Shown here: in pieces, positions 57,107 to 64,000 of the stretch | Layout of the letters: the number at the start of each line of letters is the position of its first letter | Position numbering within the stretch: the first letter of the stretch is position 1 | From: Micromonospora sp. WMMA1363 | GTDB lineage: Bacteria; Actinomycetota; Actinomycetes; Mycobacteriales; Micromonosporaceae | Reading direction: 5' to 3' | Assembly: GCF_030345795.1 (NCBI RefSeq) | Contig: NZ_JAUALB010000015.1 | Location: 1-64,000, forward strand | Length of the DNA: 64,000 nucleotides | Notes under the pieces: generated by a model | What the model was told of the DNA's origin: nothing | The model's input: the letters and a program-made list of their open reading frames with translations, nothing else | The model's database searches: none | Program-made: the position numbers and the translations under genes

Positions 57107-57751
57107 ATGAACCCGTATCACATCGAGGGCCCCGGGATTCCGCCTATGCCGAAGTTTAAAGATCGGACAACAAAATGGGATATCTATATCGACGAGGCTA
57201 ATTTTTTTGGCAATGTCAAGGGGCGTTATCCGAACACTTACGAGTGGTTCGATTTTTTCAAGCTAGGGAAGCTCGTCCTTGACGACCTGTACGAAGATCT
57301 CGACCCACCGCACTATGACATCCAAACTGTGTGGATGTTCGGTGCCATGAAACCGAACGAGTGGGGACAGTGGGCCCGTACACGTGATGGGCACATGAGA
57401 GATCTGATGCGAGAAGACACCGAAGGGGTTAACGTTTTCCTCGGCGAATACAAGCCGAGAAATACAACTTGCCCTAAATGTGGACACGTCTGGAGCGACT
57501 TTGTTGAAAAGCGGACCGATTCCAACTTCGCTGTTCAACTGATGATGAATGGGGACACTGACCACACCGATGGAGTCCTCGTGCTAGGTGGGGACGAGGA
57601 TATTATTCCGGCGGTCTATGAGGCGAAAAACAACCTGGAAAAAGTGATTATCGGGGGTGTTGCGCAGCTTAGGGGAGTTTCGGCGGCACTTCAGCGACTG
57701 ATCCGGTATACAGAGATCAGTAGCGATATTCTTGACGCATCCAGCGTTTAA
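57107..57751 (+). CDS. NYN-domain (PIN-like) ribonuclease, orphan
   Basis: 214 residues from ATG 57107 with GAAAGGA upstream. The fold is NYN/LabA-like: IYIDEANFFGNVKG (Asp29, Asn32), EKRTDSNFAVQLMMNG (Asp138) and VLVLGGDEDIIPAV (Asp163, Asp165) supply the acidic metal-binding site. A single Cys-x2-Cys (CPKCGHVW, residues 122-125) is inserted before the second Asp. NYN proteins are RNA nucleases, some in defence or RNA turnover. The gene is clearly lower in GC than its neighbours and has no operon partner; IS debris starts 30 bases after it. Confidence 0.82.
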   Translation: MNPYHIEGPGIPPMPKFKDRTTKWDIYIDEANFFGNVKGRYPNTYEWFDFFKLGKLVLDDLYEDLDPPHYDIQTVWMFGAMKPNEWGQWARTRDGHMRDLMREDTEGVNVFLGEYKPRNTTCPKCGHVWSDFVEKRTDSNFAVQLMMNGDTDHTDGVLVLGGDEDIIPAVYEAKNNLEKVIIGGVAQLRGVSAALQRLIRYTEISSDILDASSV

Positions 57752-57779
57752 GGGACGTCTCGTAACTAGCTGAAGGTAT

Positions 57780-57950
57780 CGCCTGGTACCGGGCCGGTGG
57801 TCAGCCAGTGAGGATGATGTTGTGGAGGTTGACCTATGCCGGAGGCGGCATACGTCAATGTGTGGGCGGCGCGGCGGTAGTCGCGCAGGATCTTGAAGCA
57901 CTTCATCCTGGCCAGGGCGTGTTTCAGGGTCATTGCATGTTCGGGTAACT
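57780..57950 (-). mobile_element. IS5-family C-terminal fragment
   Basis: The minus strand gives KHALARMKCFKILRDYRRAA and, after a shift, VNLHNIILTG, the conserved C-terminus of an IS5 group. Nothing else of the gene remains. Confidence 0.6.
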
Positions 57951-57959
57951 GCCGTTCAC

Positions 57960-58335
57960 GGCTCGTTGGTCTTGCCGTCGACATCGACCTGGGCCAGGAC
58001 GGTTCCGGTGTGCTGATCCAGCACGGCGAGCAGATGCACCTGGGCACCGGCCGGGCCGCTGCCTCGAAGGTTTTGCCGTCCACGCTGTGTCAGCGGCCTA
58101 TTCCGCGACCGCCGCCGCGGATCGGGCGCCGGTCAGTACCGCCGCGACCGCCGTGGCCAGCGCCGGGGGCAGCGCATGCACGACACCGCGAGGGTCACGC
58201 CGGTCCGGCACAGCCGTCAACGCCGTGATCAGGTTTGCCCTGCCCTGGCCCGGTAACGGCTCGTCCAACAGGCGGTCCGCGTGCACGGCCAACACGTCAA
58301 TCAGCGATGATGGTGCCAACGGGCGTGGTCCTCTT
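57960..58335 (-). pseudogene. ISAs1-family transposase N-terminal fragment, degenerate
   Basis: It reads SSLIDVLAVHADRLLDEPLP and LTAVPDRRDPRGVVHALPPA, then jumps to SVDGKTFEAA and, in another frame, VHLLAVLDQHTGTVLAQVDV. An internal deletion removed the stretch between. It is a third ISAs1 lineage, long dead. Confidence 0.65.
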
Positions 58336-58379
58336 TGATCTTCCCAGACTCGACACCTGGATGATCATCCAAAGGCTGC

Positions 58380-58576
58380 GCCCGTCTCGGCTCGGTCGCC
58401 AGTCTGGCGTCGACTGCCGGCACCCACGTTACGAAGAGACCTACCCCAAGTCACGGGCGGCCGTGTCCCTATCAGCGGTCCGTCGACGCCACCCGGCCCG
58501 GCGACAACACCCCCGGATCATCCATACGACAGGGGCGGTAAGTCATACCAGGCCGGACAGGCGACCGAGCAGTCCC
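58380..58576 (-). mobile_element. IS110 left-end fragment (candidate bridge RNA region)
   Basis: In complement it aligns with 50471-50660: both begin GGGACTGCTCGGTCGCC and share CCGCCCCTGTCGTA and GTAGGTCTCTTCGTAACGTG. The two copies differ mainly in discrete short blocks. No transposase follows. Confidence 0.65.
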
Positions 58577-59050
58577 GGGACTGTACAAATAACGGCCCTG
58601 TCTCACTTTCGGTGGTGACGGAGGGTGGCGGGTGTCGTTGTTCCTATGTGGAGGATGTCAACAGGCTTGTACGGACGGTGTTCTCGGGGCTGTCCCCGCT
58701 GGTCATCGAGGACGTGACCGACGAGGGTGAGCGGATCGTGGTGCGGGCCCGGACGCCGCGTGACACTGCGGTCTGCCCGAGGTGCGGGGCCTCGTCCGGA
58801 CGGGTGCACGGCTATCACTGGCGGACGGTCGCCGACGTTCCGGTCGACGGGCGCCGGGTGGTGGTCCGTGTGCGGGTGCGGCGTCTGGTGTGCCCCACGC
58901 GCGGCTGCCGCCACACCTTCTGTGAACAGGTTCCCGGGGTGCTGGAGCGATACCAGCGCCGCACAGCCCGTTTGAACAGGCAGGTCAAAGCCGTCGTCAA
59001 GGAGTTAGCGGGCCGGGCAGGGTCGCGTCTGCTGGCGATACTCGGCCATG
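58577..59050 (+). mobile_element. ISL3-family element, 5' part
   Basis: The left end GGGACTGTACAAATAACGGC is at 58577, followed by CCTGTCTCAC and the start of an ISL3 transposase. It is cut by IS256 copy 3 at 59051. Confidence 0.8.
58648..59050 (+). pseudogene. ISL3-family transposase, N-terminal part
   Basis: GTG 58648 starts EDVNRLVRTVFSGLSPLVIE. The ISL3 zinc domain is clear: AVCPRCGASSGRVHGYHWR, then RRLVCPTRGCRHTFCEQ. The helix-turn-helix begins (RYQRRTARLNRQVKAVVKEL) before truncation at the IS256 end. The catalytic core is absent. Confidence 0.82.
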
Positions 59051-60421
59051 GGGACTGTACAAATAACGGCTGATCGACCGATCAAGGGAGAGACGCCAGA
59101 TGACGACCGAGACCACCGTGGGACAGCCGGCCGTGGAGCCGGTGGGTGCGGTCACGGATGAGCAGTTGATCGCGATGCTGGTCGATCGGGCTCGTGGTGA
59201 CGGGTTGAAGCTGACCGGCGAGGGTGGGCTGCTGCAGCAGCTGACGAAGCGGGTCCTCGAGTCGGCGTTGGATGGGGAGATCACCGACCACGTCGGCTAC
59301 GACAAGCACGACCCGGCGGGTCGGGGTAGCGGGAACACCCGTAACGGCAGCCGGACCAAGACGGTGCTCACCGACGTCGGGCCGGTCGAGGTGCGGGTCC
59401 CACGCGACGCCGCCGGGACGTTCGAGCCGCAGATCGTGCGTAAGCGGCAGCGGCGTCTGACCGGCGTCGACGACATGGTCCTGTCGCTGTCGGCCAAGGG
59501 CCTGACCCACGGCGAGATCGCCGCGCACCTGGCTGAGGTCTACGGCGCTGAGGTGTCGAAGCAGACCATCTCCACGATCACCGACAAGGTCATGGACGGC
59601 ATGGCCGAGTGGCAGAACCGGCCCCTGGACCGGGTCTACCCGGTCGTGTTCATCGACGCCATCAACGTCAAGATCAGGGACGGTCAGGTCGCGAACCGGC
59701 CGATCTACCTCGCGATGGCGGTCACCGTCGACGGCCACCGCGACATCCTCGGTATCTGGGCCGGTGACGGCGGCGAGGGCGCCAAGTACTGGCTGCACGT
59801 GCTCACCGAGTTGAAGAACCGCGGCGTGGCCGACGTGCTGATGCTGGTCTGTGACGGGCTCAAGGGACTGCCGGAGACGGTGGAGACGGTGTGGCCGCGC
59901 ACGATCGTGCAGACGTGTGTGGTGCACCTGCTGCGCAACTCGTTCCGCTACGCCGCCCGGCAGGACTGGGACAAGATCGCCAAAGCGCTGCGGCCGGTCT
60001 ACACCGCGGCGACCGAGGACGCCGCCACCGAGCGGTTCCTCGAGTTCGCCGAGGCGTGGGGCCGTAAGTATCCGGCGATCGTGAAGCTGTGGGAGAACGC
60101 GTGGGCGGAGTTCGTGCCGTTCCTCGCCTTCGACGTGGAGATCCGCAAGGTCATCTGCTCCACGAACGCGATCGAGTCCGTCAACGCCCGTATCCGCAGG
60201 GCCGTGCGAGCTCGTGGCCACTTCCCGAACGAGCAGGCCGCACTCAAGTGCGTCTACATGGCCTTGATGAGCCTCGACCCGACCGGAGCCGGCCGCCGAC
60301 GCTGGACCATGCGCTGGAAAGCACCACTGAACGCCTTCCAGATCGCCTTCGAAGGCCGGCTCACCCCGGCCAACAACTGACCACCTCAACAACCAAGATC
60401 AGCCGTTAACTTGACACTCCC
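59051..60421 (+). mobile_element. IS256-family element, copy 3
   Basis: 1371 bp, same ends as copies 1 and 2. The flanks (ISL3 on the left, group II intron on the right) share no duplication. Confidence 0.92.
59100..60380 (+). CDS. IS256/Mutator-family transposase
   Basis: 426 residues with all catalytic motifs (VVFIDAINVKIRDG; VLMLVCDGLKGLPETV; STNAIESVNARIRR). ATG 59100 follows AAGGGAGAGA. The protein is identical to copy 2. Confidence 0.95.
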   Translation: MTTETTVGQPAVEPVGAVTDEQLIAMLVDRARGDGLKLTGEGGLLQQLTKRVLESALDGEITDHVGYDKHDPAGRGSGNTRNGSRTKTVLTDVGPVEVRVPRDAAGTFEPQIVRKRQRRLTGVDDMVLSLSAKGLTHGEIAAHLAEVYGAEVSKQTISTITDKVMDGMAEWQNRPLDRVYPVVFIDAINVKIRDGQVANRPIYLAMAVTVDGHRDILGIWAGDGGEGAKYWLHVLTELKNRGVADVLMLVCDGLKGLPETVETVWPRTIVQTCVVHLLRNSFRYAARQDWDKIAKALRPVYTAATEDAATERFLEFAEAWGRKYPAIVKLWENAWAEFVPFLAFDVEIRKVICSTNAIESVNARIRRAVRARGHFPNEQAALKCVYMALMSLDPTGAGRRRWTMRWKAPLNAFQIAFEGRLTPANN

Positions 60422-60754
60422 TGGAGCCAAGGGGTCAGGTCATCCGTGGTTTGTTCGTTCGATCAACCGGGCCCTTCGGGTCTGGGAGGAGTCGCGTGAG
60501 CGAGCTGAAGTCAGCAGGCAAGTCGTTCGAGATCTCGAAGCGGGAAGTATGGGAGGCGTGGGAGAAGGTCAGGGCGAACAAGGGCGCCGCTGGGGTGGAT
60601 GGCTGCTCGGTTGAGGACTTCGAGGCCGACCTGAAGAACAACCTGTATCGGGTCTGGAACCGGATGTCCTCGGGGAGCTACTTCCCGCCGCCGGTGCTCG
60701 CGGTGGAGATACCGAAACCGCATGGTGTGGGGAGCAGGATGCTCGGCGTGCCCA
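60422..60754 (+). pseudogene. Group II intron reverse transcriptase, N-terminal fragment
   Basis: The leader GGAGCCAAGGGGTCAGGTC matches that of the reverse transcriptase at 11184. GTG 60496 then opens SELKSAGKSFEISKREVWEA, GAAGVDGCSVEDFEADLKNN and LWNRMSSGSYFP-type sequence (here VWNRMSSGSYFPPP). It ends at MLGVP near 60754, where the sequence switches to the opposite strand of the intron's 5' region. Confidence 0.82.
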
Positions 60755-60950
60755 CTTATCCACATGCTCCGGTTTCGATGCCATCCGAGCCTCTTTCGGC
60801 ACCTCAACAGCTACGACACTCGTCTTCCTGATCCCCACCTGACGCATCACGTGCGCCTTCTCCCACACGCTCACCACGACAGTCTTCAGCCAACGCAGCA
60901 GTGGGCGGTTTGAAGCCTGCCCCCGCAGGCCCGACTCCGAGGGGCCAACC
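60755..60950 (-). mobile_element. Group II intron 5' RNA region, inverted
   Basis: In complement this matches 9215-9315 and on past 10784: GGCTTCAAACCGCCC, TTGGCTGAAGACTGTCGTGG, GCGTCAGGTGGGGATCAGG. It is the 5' part of the same intron family as 60422-60754 but points the other way, so an inversion or fold-back joined the two. Confidence 0.55.
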
Positions 60951-61069
60951 CTCATCTCTTACGCAGCACCGCACCCAGAAGCTCCTCCTACATCAAGCTC
61001 CCTTCAACGTTCGTGACACACGTGGATCGAGGCTCAGCCCCCGTCAACCGAACGTTTTACACTGGCCGT

Positions 61070-61639
61070 GTGGGATACGACTGGTTGCCTGAGGCATTGG
61101 CCGCGTTGCTCGGTGTCGAGCCGTACGAGGTCGCGCAGGTGCTCGCGGCGCGGCGGAGTCTGCCCCTTGCCGCCACCAGCGGCAGCGTGCGGTTCATCGC
61201 CGTCATGGGACGCACCCACGCCGGGCGGCCCCTCGTGGTGGCGGTGCGCAAGGTGGGCGAGTTCGACCAGCAGATCATCGGGGCGCGGGAGATGACCCCG
61301 GCGGAGCTCAAGCGGTTCGAGGCATGGGAGATGAGCGAGGACGTGGTGCGGGCGGCCGAGGCGTTCGCCAGTGGTGAGGTCGAGTACGACGACACGGCCC
61401 CCGTAGAGCTGCCGCCAGCGGCGGAGGCTGAACCGATGGTCATGCGTGGGGTGCGCCTGCCCGTCGACCTGGACCAGCGGGTCCGCGCGGCCGCCGAGGT
61501 CGCCGGCGTGAAGTCCTCCACCCTGATCCGCGAGTGGATCGAGGTGGGCCTGACCGAGCTGGAGAACGACCGGCTCGTGTCGCTGTCCGCGCTGCGCCGC
61601 GCGATCGCCCACGCCACCCAGGCAGGCCGCGCCGCCTAA
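61070..61639 (+). CDS. Possible BrnT-like/BrnA-like toxin-antitoxin fusion
   Basis: About 189 residues from GTG 61070 (an upstream in-frame start at 61013 is possible). The N-terminal half resembles the BrnT toxin fold: EVAQVLAARRSLPLA, RFIAVMGRTHAGRPLVVAV, DQQIIGAREMTPAELKRFEA. The C-terminal half is a ribbon-helix-helix domain (VMRGVRLPVDLDQRVRAAAE; SSTLIREWIEVGL). TACACT at 61058 could be a -10 box for a leaderless transcript. It lies just before partition locus 2. Alternatively it is a DNA-binding regulator with a BrnT-like sensor. Confidence 0.5.
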   Translation: MGYDWLPEALAALLGVEPYEVAQVLAARRSLPLAATSGSVRFIAVMGRTHAGRPLVVAVRKVGEFDQQIIGAREMTPAELKRFEAWEMSEDVVRAAEAFASGEVEYDDTAPVELPPAAEAEPMVMRGVRLPVDLDQRVRAAAEVAGVKSSTLIREWIEVGLTELENDRLVSLSALRRAIAHATQAGRAA

Positions 61640-61672
61640 ACCCGGAGCCCAACGCTCGTACACCTGATCCGG

Positions 61673-61720
61673 CGAGATAGTACGTGAGATGATGCATGAG
61701 ATAGCTCATGAGATAGACCA
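61673..61720 (+). promoter_or_regulatory. Four 12-bp iterons upstream of parA, locus 2
   Basis: Direct repeats start at 61673, 61685, 61697 and 61709: CGAGATAGTACG, TGAGATGATGCA, TGAGATAGCTCA, TGAGATAGACCA. Tandem short iterons next to a parA gene are typical centromere/operator sites for ribbon-helix-helix partition proteins. Confidence 0.7.
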
Positions 61721-61760
61721 CGCATGTAACCATCCATAACGCTGCCGGTGGAGGTGCGAC

Positions 61761-62693
61761 GTGTCGCGTGCACTGAGCGCCGAAACCTGGTATGGAGGCT
61801 GCAATGCAGTCTCGGGCGGAGGGGTCGCCGTGGTCGATGACGTGGAAAGCGCCGCGGCGCTGGTCGAACAGGACGGAATACCGGGCGGGCGGCACAGCGC
61901 CCGGGAGTCCGGGGCGGGCAAGGGCGCGTGGCTGGCCACGCTGGGCATGACCCCGGCCGATCTGACCGGAAAGATCATCGTTGTTGCCGGGTACAAGGGC
62001 GGGATCGGTAAGACGCTGCTGGCGTACGAGCTGGCGTACCTGCTCGGCGCGGTCCTGATTGATCTCGACTGGGACCGGGGCAACGCCTCCCGGGCCTGGG
62101 GGTACCGGGAGGAGAACCGGATCGGGTCGCCGTTGATGGACGCGCTGGGGCGTGGCCGGGTACCGCGGCCCCTCGCCGGGGGACCGTGGCGGCCGGACTT
62201 GGTGCCCTGCTCGGCGGAGTTCGGTATCGACCAGCCGCCGCACGAGCAGCTGACCGAGGCGCTGGAGACGTGGGCCGCTGCCTGGGGTGAGGAGTACCGC
62301 TGCCCCGTGGTCGTCGACACGCACCCGGGCGCGCAGTCCTCGACGTACGCCGCGGTGGCGGCCGCGCACGGCATCGTCGTGCCGACCGTGCTCGGCGAGC
62401 GGGAGATGGAGGCTACCGAGGGCCTGGTGTCCGAGCTGAAGTCGTACCGGATCATCCTGATCCCGAACAAGGTCGGGATCAGTCCGCCGGAGCGGTACAT
62501 CAAATGGCTGAGCCGGATCTCGGCGACGTCGTTCGTCCCGGTCGGCCCGTCGGTCAGTAACTACTCATGGTTGCCCACGCGGCAGCGCCGGATGGCGATA
62601 TGCGCGAGCAACCCGGTGTCGGCCCGGGCGCGACCCCTCGTCGAGGAACTGCATCGGGTCGGGGAAAAGGTGGTGCGCTATGTCGCAGCCTGA
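61761..62693 (+). CDS. parA: ParA-family partition ATPase, locus 2
   Basis: 310 residues from GTG 61761, preceded by GGAGGTG. The deviant Walker A is GYKGGIGKTLLAYELAYLLG, Walker A' VLIDLDWDRGNAS, Walker B PVVVDTHPGAQSS. The N-terminal 70 residues are unlike locus 1 and may bind the partner or the iterons. It overlaps the start of the downstream partner gene (62680) by 14 bases. Complete. Confidence 0.88.
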   Translation: MSRALSAETWYGGCNAVSGGGVAVVDDVESAAALVEQDGIPGGRHSARESGAGKGAWLATLGMTPADLTGKIIVVAGYKGGIGKTLLAYELAYLLGAVLIDLDWDRGNASRAWGYREENRIGSPLMDALGRGRVPRPLAGGPWRPDLVPCSAEFGIDQPPHEQLTEALETWAAAWGEEYRCPVVVDTHPGAQSSTYAAVAAAHGIVVPTVLGEREMEATEGLVSELKSYRIILIPNKVGISPPERYIKWLSRISATSFVPVGPSVSNYSWLPTRQRRMAICASNPVSARARPLVEELHRVGEKVVRYVAA

Positions 62694-63462
62694 GCCGGGT
62701 AACGGCCTAGACGAGCTTCGTGGCCGGCGGGAGCGCCGGCGACGCGAGCCACCCCCGCCGCGGCATCCCAAGGTGATACCCGCGACCGCCGACGACCAGG
62801 CGGCCGCGAACCTGGCGCCGGCCGACGCGCCCGACGACGACCGCGAGACAGCGCGTGAGATACCTCGCGAGGTAGCACCCGAGACAGCCGCACCGATAAC
62901 GGGGGAGCGGGTCGAGCAGGCCACGTCACCGCGACCGGCCTCCGGTACGCGGCCGGTGCCGGCTCGCGCCAGTTCGCCCGCCCGGACGGGTGGCTCGCCG
63001 CTGCCGAAACTGGAGGTCGACCTAACGGACCCGGCGGCGATGATGGTCACGCCCACGGTGTTGAGCATCCCGGGGGAGATCATGCGCCGGTTCGAGCAGG
63101 CGCGGCCTCAGCACGCCAGCCACACCGCACTGGTGCTCAATGCGCTTCGTGCGCACGCCGAGCATCTGCCGGATCTGGTGCTGGAGCGGCGGCCCGGGCC
63201 TCGCCCGGGTGACCTGTTCCCGTACCGGGCAGAGCCGGGGTCGGGGGCGCCGCTGCGGCCGGCGCCGCTGCGTATCCGGCCCACGGCCGGAGAGCTGGCC
63301 ATCATGGACGCGCTGAGCGGCTGGGTCAATAACGAGATCTGGCATCGGCGGCCTGGCGGCCGGAAGGTCTCGCGTTCCGAGGTCGTCGCGGTCGCGCTCG
63401 ACGTCTACCTGCCACAACTCAGGGCCACTGGAGTACGCCGGCAAACCGGCAGTAGATCTTAA
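62680..63462 (+). CDS. Partition partner with disordered N-terminus, locus 2
   Basis: 260 residues. The N-terminal 120 are low-complexity (Arg, Pro, Ala, Glu) and include a four-residue periodic segment, DRETAREIPREVAPETA. Then two strand-helix units follow: TVLSIPGEIMRRFEQARPQH and PLRIRPTAGELAIMDALSGW, ending SRSEVVAVALDVYLPQL. This is the same plan as the partner in locus 1. It is likely the centromere-binding protein acting on the 12-bp iterons. Confidence 0.7.
   Translation: MSQPEPGNGLDELRGRRERRRREPPPPRHPKVIPATADDQAAANLAPADAPDDDRETAREIPREVAPETAAPITGERVEQATSPRPASGTRPVPARASSPARTGGSPLPKLEVDLTDPAAMMVTPTVLSIPGEIMRRFEQARPQHASHTALVLNALRAHAEHLPDLVLERRPGPRPGDLFPYRAEPGSGAPLRPAPLRIRPTAGELAIMDALSGWVNNEIWHRRPGGRKVSRSEVVAVALDVYLPQLRATGVRRQTGSRS
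62844..62891 (+). repeat. Four 12-bp iteron-like repeats inside the partner gene
   Basis: Units at 62844, 62856, 62868 and 62880: CGAGACAGCGCG, TGAGATACCTCG, CGAGGTAGCACC, CGAGACAGCCGC. They have the same 12-bp period and GAGAYAG-like core as the iterons at 61673-61720, while coding for a four-residue protein repeat. Confidence 0.6.
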
Positions 63463-63493
63463 GCTGCTGACATGACTGGCTGCATCCGTTGGG

Positions 63494-63558
63494 GCCCCCG
63501 CTCCGGGTAGGTGCCCGCCCCAGACTCCAGGAGGCGGACAGCTACCCGGAGCGGGGGC
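63494..63558. terminator. Long hairpin between convergent genes
   Basis: GCCCCCGCTCCGGGTAG (63494-63510) and its exact complement (63542-63558) enclose 31 bases. It lies 30 bases after the partner gene and touches the stop of the small gene on the other strand, so it probably ends both transcripts. Confidence 0.65.
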
Positions 63559-63728
63559 TACTCGTCGTCGTAGTCGTACGGGTCTTGTGGATCGTTGCGG
63601 TCGGCGGCTTCCTGCGCTCGGTCGTCGAAGCCGCTGGTAGCGGTCGGCGAGTGCGGATCGCGGTCGGCGGCCGCGCTGATGCGGTCGGCGGCCTCGTGGT
63701 CCATCGGTGTCGGTTCTGATCGGGCCAT
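63558..63728 (-). CDS. Small acidic protein, 56 aa (SMP-like)
   Basis: ATG 63728 is preceded by GGAGGAA. The sequence DHEAADRISAAADRDPHSPT followed by SGFDDRAQEAADRND resembles the short SMP-type motif found in small actinobacterial proteins, with an acidic tail (DPYDYDDE). It is convergent with partition locus 2. Function unknown. Confidence 0.6.
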   Translation of the reverse strand: MARSEPTPMDHEAADRISAAADRDPHSPTATSGFDDRAQEAADRNDPQDPYDYDDE

Positions 63729-64000
63729 GACGGTTCCTCCGTCGGCTCGTGCCCTCGGTTACGCCTGGGGCCACTCGCACCCAAACCGCACCGTGCGGCT
63801 AGGGTGATCCGATCCCGCGGGCTACGTCGATGCCGGGCCCACTCGATGCGGGCTGCCCGTGCTGGTCACCGCGCGTGAGGTGTCCGGCGGGATCAGCCGG
63901 AGGTTCGCACCGTCACACACCCGGCTGAGGAATGCCGGTCCCTTCCGATGCCCCACCACGCTACGCCTCCGACCCCCAGGTCAACGGTGTCCGGCGGGGA
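63729..64000. other. Right end of the window, no supported gene
   Basis: The promoter region of the small gene is followed by GC-rich sequence with only composition-driven open frames. TCCGGCGGG occurs twice (near 63890 and at the end). Confidence 0.35.

Noticed and set aside
1..64000. tRNA or rRNA genes
   Set aside because: No cloverleaf or rRNA-like sequence was recognised on reading both strands; a covariance-model scan would be decisive.

Overview
The window is high-GC actinomycete DNA. GTG and TTG starts, purine-rich ribosome binding sites and the families present fit a Micromonosporaceae-like organism; that family-level placement is inference. No rRNA, tRNA or core housekeeping gene was found. 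Two ParA/ribbon-helix-helix partition loci, a PIN toxin-antitoxin pair, resolvase and integrase remnants and very dense insertion sequences suggest a large plasmid or a plasmid-derived island, possibly a cointegrate.

Layout. 1-12.1 kb is a pile of nested transposable elements: ISAs1, IS1380, ISKra4 inside IS66, IS256, an IS1634 fragment, a second ISAs1, and a broken group II intron. 12.1-17.5 kb is gene-poor, lower-GC DNA with an integrase remnant, two small ribbon-helix-helix genes, and a pair of unusual repeat-protein genes (an 84-bp tandem repeat and a 30-bp repeat with a C-terminal membrane helix). 17.5-24.2 kb has an ISAs1 copy, a secreted zinc D-Ala-D-Ala carboxypeptidase preceded by a 35-bp perfect palindrome, a broken membrane-hydrolase gene, intron debris and a frameshifted secreted DUF11-type protein. 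24.4-28.2 kb holds a zinc-finger/HTH gene and a three-gene redox operon (membrane protein, gluconate 2-dehydrogenase subunit 3-like, GMC oxidoreductase).

28.2-36.0 kb: an IS3 element split by a complete Tn554-type element (tnpA, tnpB, tnpC), then an IS4 element split by another IS3. 36.4-38.1 kb is a right-handed beta-helix protein. 38.5-42.3 kb is an ISAs1 element carrying an apparently complete group II intron. 42.3-46.5 kb has a broken resolvase, a broken zinc-ribbon gene and partition locus 1. 46.5-56.8 kb returns to insertion sequences (IS630, IS256, IS110, IS1380, IS66, IS5, ISAs1) around the toxin-antitoxin pair. 57.1 kb encodes a lone NYN-domain protein. 57.8-60.9 kb is mobile-element debris with the third IS256. 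61.0-63.7 kb is partition locus 2, preceded by a possible BrnT/BrnA-type fusion and four 12-bp iterons, and followed by a hairpin and a small acidic gene.

Most elements lack matching target duplications, so the mosaic probably arose by repeated insertion followed by recombination between copies. Working genes likely include the IS256, ISAs1, IS630 and IS3 transposases, the Tn554-type trio, the intron reverse transcriptase, the redox operon, the beta-helix protein, the peptidase, the NYN protein and the plasmid maintenance genes.
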